Origin: Gyrodactylus bullatarudis
Taxonomy: Eukaryota > Platyhelminthes > Monogenea > Gyrodactylidea > Gyrodactylidae
Reading direction: 5' to 3'
DNA: 64,000 nt
Assembly: GCA_012064415.1 (NCBI GenBank)
Contig: SSNU01000172.1
Location: 157,828 to 221,827, forward strand
Position 1 is the first letter of the stretch. Every line of letters begins with the position of its first letter. Under the pieces are notes generated by a model that saw only the letters and a program-made list of their open reading frames with translations, searched no databases and was not told the DNA's origin. Positions 48,201-58,900 of the stretch are shown piece by piece. The translations under genes were made by a program, and so were the position numbers.

Positions 48201-49141
48201 TTCAAGAGGGGATGAGTTAGCTGTAACATTTAACAAGGATGTTACTACATTTGTTGATATTAATGCTCAAGATTTGAACGTACTCATGTTGCCACATAGC
48301 AACAGTAGTTACTTTACAAGTCTTCTCTTTCCTAATGAAATTGTAAGTTTCATCTCTTTAGATTCTAGAGGTCTAAATCTAATCAATTTAACTTGAGAGG
48401 TTTAATTTTTTTTATTTCTATTTTTCTTCAAAGAATGTACCAGTTACTGTACTCCTACCTGATTATAAGGGATACCAGAATCGTCAACTTGGCCTAAAGA
48501 TTAAACCTCAGACAGGTCTAGAATCAAAGTAAGTTAGAAGATAAATTGAGAAGAAAATTCAAGACATATAATAATAATTTGATCTTAAAAATAGATTATC
48601 ACTTGAATTTGTGCCAAAGGACAATACGAAGGAAAAGATCAAGACAGAAATTGACTTGAATAAGAGAATAATTTCATCAAATGTCGAGAATAATAATGGA
48701 ACTGATAAACATCAAGAGTCCTATCCAGAGGACATTGGGGATATTTATGCAGTTGATTTTGTTTTAAGAGAGGATAAAAATTTTTCAAATGCTTATGGAA
48801 AATACACTGTGAGAATACCAAAATTTCATCAAGAGAGAAGAAGTATTGACTTGTTGAATAGGTTTTGATTACACTTGACTAATTTTCCATCATCTCTAAT
48901 AGATTTTGTAATTTTAGTTATGAAATGAAATTTGTACTTTTACAATTTACAACAGTTAATCTTGAATTCATTATTTCAGGTTTTGTTAAATGACTACGTA
49001 TTATTTGAACGAGAACTTCCCCAGTCAAAAGCAATGCCGAATCTTTACGAGGTAAACATTGATGGAAAGAATATTAGTCTGTTCGACATTCAGACAAGAT
49101 GTACCTATGAGATTGACGACAACTTTGACGACTACCCATAG
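39218..49141 (+). CDS. Giant repeat protein: galectin-like domains flanking an AHNAK-like region
   Basis: Eleven exons join in frame: 39218-39247, 39618-39700, 40050-40251, 40460-45641, 45741-45931, 46061-46381, 47614-47768, 48015-48342, 48434-48528, 48595-48808, 48980-49141 (2,320 residues). Residues 1-140 have a galectin-like fold pattern (IPGGLEKDDCIEVIGITKG, then FYRVLLNDQF and LNIHGEAEFSAVEF), but the sugar-binding HxNPR and WGxEER motifs are missing. A huge exon follows. It encodes at least eight copies of a block with LPxSKLKGxxPxIANxM and FDLPExxxISFDP, and many short (I/L)KKPDI-type units like AHNAK. The last exons again look galectin-like, ending YTVLLNDYVLFERELPQ. There is no signal peptide or membrane segment. 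It is probably a cytoplasmic or submembrane scaffold, but the function is unknown. Confidence 0.82.
43367..45130 (+). repeat. Tandem coding repeats, 627-bp and 324-bp periods
   Basis: The string CCTGACCTCACAATCAACGC recurs at 43367, 43994, 44621 and 44945. Spacings are 627, 627 and 324 bp, all multiples of three. The first two 627-bp units are nearly identical at nucleotide level, including silent sites. Units consist of KPD/MPDIKGPSFKLPSWGFKGS blocks plus one SKLKG-type block in the longer unit. This is recent in-frame expansion by unequal crossing over or conversion. Confidence 0.9.
46382..47613. other. Intron of the galectin/AHNAK-like gene
   Basis: A 1.2-kb AT-rich intron separates the repeat part from the C-terminal galectin-like exons. 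I see no element or RNA gene in it. Confidence 0.55.
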
Positions 49142-50316
49142 AAGAATAGATATAAAGGAAGAGAGGGAGACTTTCATTTAGCCTATTGAAATTGAAAAAA
49201 ATACTATACACACTTATTTTGCTTCATTGCGCGCATACATAAAAGAAAAAAGACTATAGTTTGATCAAAATAATATTACCACCATTTCGATGAAAAAAAA
49301 TATCATTATGTTTATTTGAAAAAAGATGATTCTCTTAAAATCATAGTTGAACATTATTTTGAGCCTTACCGAAAAGTAGTTCATATAACCGCCTATATAC
49401 TTTCAAGTAAGATTGTATTATATATTTTAAAACTTTAACTGCTGCACTGAATGAAGTATCGTGAATATTTTCACCTCAAGCCCAGTGAGTTTATTAAAAT
49501 GAACTTCAGGACATTATGAAATCAATCAGTATTGAGAGGCGAAAAATGTCAAAATTTGGGAAGAAATTTAGTTGAAATATCAAATAATGAGATTTTTTTT
49601 GTTATTTTCAACCAATGAGAATCCAGATCAATTGATCAAAGCATTCAAAAGATAGACTACATGATTCAAGAGAAATTAGGACCATTTTGGAAATGATAAT
49701 GAATTTTACCTGATTTAGAATTGAATAGCTTTATTAATAATAAACTTAAAATTCAATTGCATAAGAACTAACCATCAAATTATTTTATTTTGACCATCAT
49801 CTCTCAATTTTCAATGTTTAATGTGCATTAATATGTGGTCGAAATGATTATGTACCATGATTTTTCAGGGTTGAGGAAAATTTTTCAATAATAATTATGA
49901 TAATGACATGGAATAGTATGTAATTTTTACACCTAGTATGATATTCGTATGATATCAAGGGAATTTTAGGGTGAGGAAATAATAATAAATAATGAAGCTA
50001 ATATTTCCTCGACAATATGAGGTCAACAAATCAAGGAGGATGAGGATTTTTTTAAAAATGAAAAAATTATAGCAACGAAAAAAAAACCAATAAAAATCAA
50101 AAAATAATTGTCTATAACTTGACTGGTGGTGCAATAATAACGGATAAGTATTAATAAATAAACTGAATCAATTTTTTTCAATTTTGAATTGGACGATTAT
50201 CTATTATTTTTGTGTTAGTTTGCGTTTTTGATTAATATCAAGCATTTCTCAGGCGTGTAAAATAATTATGATATTCATAGTAGTAATGTTTTGGTTTGGA
50301 AAAAATCATCTCATCC
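49142..50316. other. Convergent intergenic region, galectin/AHNAK-like gene and SNAP-25
   Basis: AT-rich 3'-flanking DNA of two convergent genes, with several AATAAA-like strings on both strands. No open frame of interest. Confidence 0.55.
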
Positions 50317-51402
50317 CTATTTGAGTAGTTTACTAGCAGCCTCGTTGGCCTTTTTGATGCGCTCCTCATTGGATGTCGCCTGTTGAATAGATATATTTTA
50401 AAATGCATTCTCATATTTACAAAAACTATGGACACAACACTTATAAGACTTGAAAAATCAACTTTTTAATACAAAAAATTTTCAACAATAATGATACTTT
50501 TGAAGAGTAATTACAACTGAATAAATTTACAACTCACCTTCATTTCAATCCTGTCAATGAGTTGATTCTGTTGGTTAATTTCACTGCCCATATCCACGGC
50601 CATGTTTCGCAGATTGCCAATCATTCCACTAACTTCTTGCATATTTTGATCCATTTCATCTTCTCTGGCGTCATTCGTGATTCTGGTAATGTATCCTCCA
50701 GTCGGTCCCATTCCATTTTGGTCAACAACTATCCTAGGTCCATCACCGCCACCTTTCATATCTTCGTCTTTGAGTTGTTTATCAAAATCTGATTTTTTAC
50801 TCCTGAATGATATAAATTATATAATCGTGAATATTAATTAACAAGATTATTATTGTAAATTGGCGTTCTATGAGACTGATTAATCAGGAGTGTTGAATAG
50901 TATTCAATGAATACTCACTTATTCCAGGGCAGAACACAAAGGCCACAGCATTTATTTAAATCATCAAGATTTTTTTCAGCATCTTTCATGTCTTCATTGA
51001 TTTGATCCATACCCTCATTAATTCGATCGAGTTGTTCTAAAAGTTTTAACAGTTAATATTTATAAATAATCAAGAACAAATACTACATCTGTTATCAAAA
51101 GAAGACGAGGTTACAACAGAGTTCTTACCTCCTTGGTCATCAAGCATGACCAAAGTGGAGATACCTGCCTCTTTAGCCTTATTAATAAGAAAAATTCAGA
51201 AATAAATAATTTAAATTCCTATTGAGATTACTAACTTCTTCACACATGGCCAACATTCTACGAGTTGATTCAAGTGACTAAAAATTTGGGATTAATGAAT
51301 TTAAGGACTAATTACCTCATCTGTGGTTTGGTTCATCTTATATTTAATGATCTCAAACTCAGTCATGGGCACTGGAGGATCATCAGCGTTAGTTTCAGCC
51401 AT
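50317..51402 (-). CDS. snap25: SNAP-25 t-SNARE
   Basis: Six minus-strand exons join in frame: 51402-51316, 51277-51236, 51177-51129, 51036-50919, 50802-50538, 50379-50317 (207 residues, the normal family length). Two SNARE helices are clear. The first runs through [20 protein letters not shown] and [19 protein letters not shown]. The second covers [19 protein letters not shown] to the end ([20 protein letters not shown]). They are joined by a linker with the cysteine cluster CCGLC, which in this family is palmitoylated for membrane attachment. The zero-layer Gln residues are in the expected helices. The protein pairs with syntaxin and synaptobrevin to drive regulated exocytosis. The first intron is only 38 nt. 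No duplicated alternative exon 5 is seen. Confidence 0.96.
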
Positions 51403-51573
51403 TCTTTCGGGTCTAATCTTCCCTAATTAATATAAATTCAAATAAGTTCAATAAAACCATCAAAGTTGATAGAATAAAACGAAATTCTAAAAGCCAAACA
51501 GATACTTTGAATAATCAAACTACAAATGTTGTGAATTCGAAATTGGCAGATTTATTATGCTTTTATAGTCAAG
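51403..51573. promoter_or_regulatory. Divergent promoter region, SNAP-25 and glycosyltransferase
   Basis: 171 bp separate the two opposite start codons. Both upstream regions must share this AT-rich stretch. No specific factor site is recognised. Inferred from layout. Confidence 0.5.
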
Positions 51574-54500
51574 ATGAGAATACAGATTAAAAGGTATTTT
51601 TATTCAAAAATTCTTATTTGTATCGTTCTTGTCATAATTTTGAATGTATTTATGTATTTTCAACTTCAAAATCCATACAAAGTGAAATTTCATTGGAATA
51701 TCATTACGAAGGAGCAAGAACGTTACCTTTATTGGTCATCAATGAAGTATACATCGCCTTATAATAAAGAAATGAAGAAAGTGCCATACTTTATAGACCT
51801 TAAAAATAGTTGTGATATTGTAGATGACAAGAAATGGCGAGAGTATTTTTATAACAATCTTGATCTACATCCAGAATTCATGAACGGTGCACTTTTCAAG
51901 CGTCCAGATGGCTTATCATTTGATCAGTCAGATCATTTAAGTTTTGAATCTCAAGAGTCAATTGTCTCTATGCTTTCAAGCGAAGGTATTATCATTGAAA
52001 AGGGTGGATACTCTCGAGTACGCGACAAATCATGTTTTAAAAGGGAAAGTTTGGCGATATTCGTTCCTTACAAGAATAGAAAAGACAATTTGTTAAAATT
52101 TATAGTTTATATGCATAGATTTCTCAATTTTCAACGCCGAGAATATCAAATTTTCTTTCTCGAACAAGACAATGATCTTTTATTCAACAGGGCTAAACTT
52201 TTTAATGCTGGAATGCATTCCGTTGGTCTCAATAAAACTAATAGAGATGATTATGTCAAAGATGACTTTGATTGTATTGCCTTTCATGATATTGACAAGG
52301 TTCCATTTGATAATCAGTTGTTATATTCATGCCAAGAAAACCCAATTCAAGCCCTCAGAAAGCAAATATCTGTCCAGAGGAATAACAAGGAAGTTATAGA
52401 GTTAGTTTTACAACTTTTTGTGATTAATTTCTCTTGAGTTATAACTTTAACAGTTAAGAGGGAAATCAATATTGGCTTATTTAAAACGGACAAAAAAAGT
52501 ATACATTTTTAGAGTGTATTTTCATTTGAACAAATCAATTTATTGAAAGAATAAGCATGAATAAAATTGATTTTACACATTCTTTTCTATCAAGTGCAAT
52601 CATTTTCAATCGGCTTTTTTTGAGTTCTTTAGACCTTAAATTATAGGATTGTTTGAGACAGCTAGTGTTATCTCGGATTATTTTCTAGGTCTACTTAAAG
52701 TTGTTAAGTTTCTAAGGTTAGGTAACAAAAAATAACACGTGTTATTTATCAAGAATAGAAAATTGCAAATTTTGAAGATGGATAAGTATTATTCCAACAA
52801 AAAACAATGTTTAACTTATAAATAGTTTTTATAATTGTATACTCATTTTTAGGACATTATTACTGTATTTTATTATTTTGTTGTCCTTGACTGAAATTAG
52901 AATATTTGTATCTCCCTTGTTCTCAGTTACCAGGGTGATGAATGTATGGGGTAACTCTAGGTGATCCTAAATTTCTATGTAGTGAAATTAATTTCTGAAG
53001 AAACTGGATCTTTTTTCATTCAAATTCATGCAAATTAAGTTTCAATGAGAGAGATGAGCTCAGTTTTATTTCCACTTTAGAATCTAAAATACAGAATTAG
53101 ATGATCTAATTCTTTTTTCCTATCTGATTAGTTGGTAAAATAATGACTTAAAATAACAATAAATCACAAGTAGTATAACTGAAAATTAATATTTATTAAA
53201 TTTTTTAAAAGTATAATCCTGATATTTTCATCATTTTTTTAAGAATCTTTTTATAATGCTATGGTATTCAAGACTAGGACAATAAAAAGGAGAAATGATG
53301 AATTCTTATTGGTTATTGGAAAAAGGGGGTCATATGCATTTTTTAAAAGCGCTTTTTTAATGCTCTATTCTTTCAGACTAAATTATGAGTACTAATATAT
53401 GAGAAAAAATATTACTTATCTAGGAAAAGTTTATTATTTGACTTATATGGCTGTGTGTTCGTCGTCTAAAATCAGAAATTTTCAAATTTTATAAAAAGTT
53501 TTCAAATTTTTTTACCTATTCACACACACGCCTATTCAAACTCGACGAGTATTCCATGAGTTAATTCAAAACAAAGGGATTACACTCTTGAATAAAAATA
53601 ATTTTTTTTCAAAAAGAAACACAAACATAAGTCTTTCGAAATATCATTATGCTGTCTTTACTTCAAGTTTACTTGTCTCTGAGTAACAGGGAGCAGGCAA
53701 TCATATCAAGCTTCACCTGTTATATACTTGCAAAATAATTTGTGCTTTTTTAGGAATAGAAATTTATGTATTTTAATTGCAATAATATATACAAAATAGT
53801 TTATGTACAGTTATTAGAAAAAATAGTTTGTAAAGTTATTATAGTTTTCGGGAATCAGGTTCTTTTTAAAATAATGGCATAGGGTTTTTTGGCTAAACTT
53901 AAGATCAGCCTAACACCCTATAATCGTTAATATATCCCTTGTAAGTAGGTATGTGATATAAAAATATAATATAATTAATTCAAACTTTTAATAAAAAGCA
54001 TTAAATACTCACACAAGTTAATTTATTGACAACATGAATTTACATCAATATCAATCTGGAATCTACAGGTGATCGGGAGAATATTTGACAAGAGAATAGA
54101 AAAATCACGTTTTTGTCTAAGATTAAAGGGCTGGAATCTTGCAAAATAATTTGTGCTTTGTTGAAAAAAGTATATTTGTGTTTGCGTTATGATAGTACAC
54201 GCATAATCCTTATTTGGGTTGTGAAAGAACAAGAATATTTTGTTTGCATTTAGTAATTATCCCAAAAATTAGTACTTATTTAATTAGAAAAAGACTGGAA
54301 GAATTTGCTACTTGAAAAATTTAAAAGAACCAATTCCAAGTCCGTAATAAATCTCTTTAGCGAATGAATGACTACCAAAATATAAATGTTTTTATTTAAG
54401 TAAATATAAAATCAACTGAATAGATTTATTTCATGTTTTTCTTGATATTCAACATTAATTTATGGATAATTTGGATTTATATGAATGACGTAAAGTATTT

Positions 54501-55018
54501 CAATTGATACGCTTACTTGTTTTGTCGTGGAATTTAAAGCAAGTTTAGAGTTTTTGATATTGGTCGTTGTTGATTTTGGAAATAATTAGTAACTTACTAC
54601 ACTATATTACCTCCACTTTTTTCATTTTATTTCAAGATTATTTGATTTTAGTTAAAAAAAAACTTTTCATAGCTTCTACAAGGGATTCATGGGAGGTGTA
54701 ACATTTATAAATCGTTGGATTTTACTACAGATGAATGGAGCCTCGAATGTCTTTCGTGGATGGGGCGGTGAAGATGATGACATATATGAGAGAATTCGAA
54801 TAATTGGTTCTGACCTTGAATTGGTGAATGTTGATCAAGGGACCTTCCTACACTTGGATCATAAAGATAAGCCAAATCCAAATAAAGAACGATATCGGAT
54901 GTTAGAGAAAAAATTTGTCATTGATAGATTTATTAACGATGGATACAGTCAGGTCAAGTTTCGATTGACGAAACGAATTCAATATCCACTTTATACATTG
55001 TTTAGTTATGATTTGTAA
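51574..55018 (+). CDS. Beta-1,4-galactosyltransferase-family enzyme
   Basis: Two exons, 51574-52400 and 54673-55018, give 390 residues. It has type II membrane topology: a short cytoplasmic tail, a hydrophobic anchor at about residues 9-30 (LICIVLVIILNVFMY), then a stem and a lumenal domain. Family motifs are present: LAIFVPYKNRKDNL, FNRAKLFNAG, the metal-binding FHDIDKVP (DxD type) and GWGGEDDDIYERI, the acceptor/catalytic loop. These enzymes transfer Gal or GalNAc from UDP-sugars to GlcNAc-, Glc- or Xyl-ended acceptors in the Golgi. The GWGGEDDD form argues against the xylosyl-specific B4GALT7 branch. Gal versus GalNAc donor preference cannot be read here. The segment between the two exons is shorter and more divergent than usual around the DID-to-GGV region. 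Confidence 0.9.
52401..54672. other. Intron of the glycosyltransferase gene
   Basis: A 2.3-kb AT-rich intron. A direct repeat of about 20 bp (CTTGCAAAATAATTTGTGCT) occurs near 53728 and 54138. No exon or intact element was found. Confidence 0.5.
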
Positions 55019-55193
55019 AAAATATCGACAACAACTGTTTATTTATAGCAAAATCTTGTGTGATCAAAAGAGAAAATATTCTTTATCTATCCTGATATAT
55101 AGATAAATTAATTTCTTGTCAAACAGTATCACGGTGATACAGTATTAATATATATTCAGATTTTTATTTGTATAGATTGTATTGGAAATTTTG

Positions 55194-55199
55194 AATAAA
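55194..55199 (+). terminator. Probable poly(A) signal of the glycosyltransferase gene
   Basis: AATAAA 176 bp after the stop codon. Confidence 0.5.
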
Positions 55200-55932
55200 A
55201 AGAGAAAAAGATTTTTACTATTCTGAAAAAAACAACTCTTTCTGTCATTTCATTTTAATATTAAGCATAACATACAGATTTTTAATCAAGGTTATATAAT
55301 ATTTATATTCAATCTACCTACTTGAAAGTATATATTCAAAAAGAAAGAAAAAAGTTAACCAAAACTTTTTATTTACACACAGCAATGGAAATACACATTC
55401 ATAATTTAATATCCTAGATGCCATTTTAATAAATTTTTCTATAGAATAAGTGTAATTCATCAAAATCTATGTAACTGAGAAAAGAAAGTTTTGGTGAACA
55501 AATAAACTGATTGCACAGAAATCTTGATAGGAGTTGAAAAATATTTCATATTGACAATAGGGGATATTGCTCTGAAGAACATGCCCAAAATATACATGAT
55601 GATAACAAGATGAGTTTGGAGAATAGATTTGAATAGAAATTCGCTAAATTACGCATAATATTTCAGTTAACCAAGAGAGATCAAGGGATGATGAATGTGT
55701 GGGGCTAGTTTACCTAACAATTCTCCAATTTCTTACCTTAAACATGGCAATAAAGTGACACAAAATACGTTGTAGCTTGTGAGGTCAATTACTTTATATT
55801 CCATAGTGGACAAGAATAGCGAGAGACAATTGAATCATCTCTGAGAGTAACTCACCCTCTAATCTTGGAAAGAGGCCTAGAGATAGATGATGATATAAGG
55901 GTGGGGTGGGGAGGGATGAAGCTTGAGATAAT
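55200..55932. other. Convergent intergenic region
   Basis: Sequence between the glycosyltransferase (+) and the unrecognised minus-strand gene. It includes a G-rich patch near 55900 that probably belongs to the latter's 3' UTR. No coding exon is supported. Confidence 0.5.
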
Positions 55933-58900
55933 TCAAGTTTTGCAGATGGACGAAAATGAGGGAAGTTTGAAAATTTGATCGGCTGCCTTTTCCAAATCTG
56001 AATTATCATTGATGTCAGAGAAGATTTCATCCTCCACTAGAAAAATACATAATCAATTTTACGATTCATTGAAGATTTTTATGAATCTCGTTGAAGTTTT
56101 CAGATAATTTCTCCAATCCTATGTAAAATATGGGAGAATCCTCGCGGAATTGATGCTCAACTAAGTTTTGCCAATGTCCGAGATAGTTTTAGGTAGCATA
56201 AAAAGACTAAAAATTTTCAAAAGGCAATATATATCGACTAGCCAAGTGATATCTCAGGCCAAAAACTTGCCGCATGGATTCTAACGAGATGGATACTGTC
56301 TTGTTACACTTTGGATAAAAAGAATATAGCAATACAGTACATACTTTAATAACTCTTTACTTTTGTAAAATACAAATCGTTTCAATAGAAAATAAACATA
56401 AATCAACAACTATAAACCTGCTAATTTCTATTAATCAATAGAAATGAATTAATTCATCACCAATTTTGACTCAAAATATCAGTTTTTAATGGCTTAAAAA
56501 TTTTTGAAAAGTAACGCATTTTCGAAATTCGTAAATTCATTTTATTCCATCAAGTTATCCAATTAAAGTAATCATTACTTGGAATTGGCATTGCAATATG
56601 GAAATTAGTAGAAATTCTTCAATTTCCCAAGTAATCCTGTCCTGAAAGTTGTGTATTAATTATTAACTAAGTACTTCTGAGATGAAATTTCTAATAAGGA
56701 TCTAGTTCTGGAATTACTACCATTTTGGGCTAGCTATTACATGAGGCTACATTTGGAATTTTTTATTTTTGTGGTATTTTTGAGAATAACCCTTAATAGT
56801 ATTTAAATAACGGATTAAATTTCGGCAGTATCAGACAGGTCCAAGTCACTATAGAATTCATCCAGGGCCAAAAAACATGTTCACTAGGCGTTGATTTTTC
56901 CATCTCCAAATATCTCATTATTAATGACTGGGGCGGTAACAAAAATACCTTTTTTATCAGAGAAAAATAGCATTTTTATAGCATATGAAAATATTTTATA
57001 TATTACTTGACAAGAAATACTTGAAATTAAATTATAAAAGAATATTTTTGTCGATTGTGTAAGACAGAAAATTGCGTCCAAACGTGTAACCAGACATTTA
57101 ATTATGGAACGAATGAGGTTAAATAATATCCTAAGCTAAAAAATTTTCTTTGACCAATTAAAAACCTTCAGAATAGGCCTTGTTACAAGATTGGAACGCT
57201 TTAGAAACAGCTTAATTCAAATGAAGAGATGATAGTAATCAAGAAAAATAAGATTTGTTCTCATGTTACTATTTATCTGACAAATAGCAAAAAAATTGCA
57301 ATTAATTGGTGGAAAAATAGCATTCGATTTGAACAGCATTTTGACCGCCCTAAATGACTCATTAGTTACAAGCTATTTATTGGAACGATATTATCATTTT
57401 CAAAGTTTTAGATTTTAGTGAATAACTTTAAGCTATAGTAGTGTCAATGTGGACCAACTTACAATCGAGGACAGTGTTGACAATGTCTTCAATGGGCGGT
57501 GATGAAATTGATTCCTTGTTACAATTAGATCTATGGGAAATGAAATCAAATTAGACAAATAACCAAATTCAATATTCTCCTTTAAAATATATGATGCATA
57601 AAATGTAATTCAATTTCTTTTTTTCATTTTAGAACAGACAATTAAAAATGTAATCCAAGTTCAGAGCTCATAGACTAGATTTGGAAGTGGTCATGAAATC
57701 GGACTGAATAGTTGAGAAATTCTTCCTTTAGAAATCTTTGAGTAGTGTCTGTTTTTAATTATCATTACTAGGGCCACCAATTACAGTAAATTAAAGTTAT
57801 AATTCAAGTACAAGTTATTTTATGCTACGATCATCAGGTGTTAATCCAAAATTTAGAAATATTCTCATAGATAAATTGTAACATAATAAAATAATAATTA
57901 TTGTCTACCAAACCTATTTTGAAATGGAAAAAAAATTAAATGCGAAATAGACTAAACCTCTCTTGAAAATAAATCAAATTATAAAGGGAATTTTATACCC
58001 GAATTATATTTGAATATGTCAAAAAGGATGTGGTCCTAATTATTATAAAAGTAGGAATAAGACGTACTAGGAATAAAAGAAGAAAAATACGGCTCATTTA
58101 ATGTAAAAAGGATCTAGCGAAATCTGCGCGGAATCACAGATTTCGAAACAAAAAGCTAATGTGCATTTGGAAATTAAATTCATTCAGAAATTATTAATTT
58201 TATTAGCCAACAGACTAAAAAAGCTATAACTTGAAATTAATTCAGAGTCTGAAAATTATTATTACACTGAATAACTTTATGAGGGAAACAAAAAATAAGC
58301 GACCAATCAGAGAAGAGTATCCAGAGATGAGAACAGAGAAAATATGAGTCGAGGAGGAGGAGAGGTAGCTAGATAGATGAGAGAGAAAGAAAAGGAGTCC
58401 ATTAGAGAAATCAATAAATCAATAAAATCTTTTATTCCTATTCTATTCAATAGAGTAAAGAATGCATTGATAGAAAATAAATCAATGTTGCATTGGAAAA
58501 GTCAATTGAATGCTTTCCCAAGTGGCGGGCGAATATTGAGGAGTGAGCTGGATATGATTTTGAGACCGTACTTCTAAGAAATTACGGGATGAATCTTTGA
58601 AGATAGAGTCGAACGATGATTTTGTATTATTTGGACAAACAAAAAAAGATGATGATTCATAGAATTATGACAAGGAGATCATAGATAACTCTGTACTTCA
58701 TCTTTAAAAGATATTAATGACATTTCTGGAAATAAGAGACACTCACAGAATGATTTCCTCGTTCAGATTAACTTTGAGGGGTTTCTTTTCATTGACAGAA
58801 TCTTCCTGAAAAAAAGAAGAACAAATGTAAATATAAGATATAAATACTTTGTATGGGATATCCTTAAATCTATGCTTCCATGTTTACAGACTGGAAGGGG

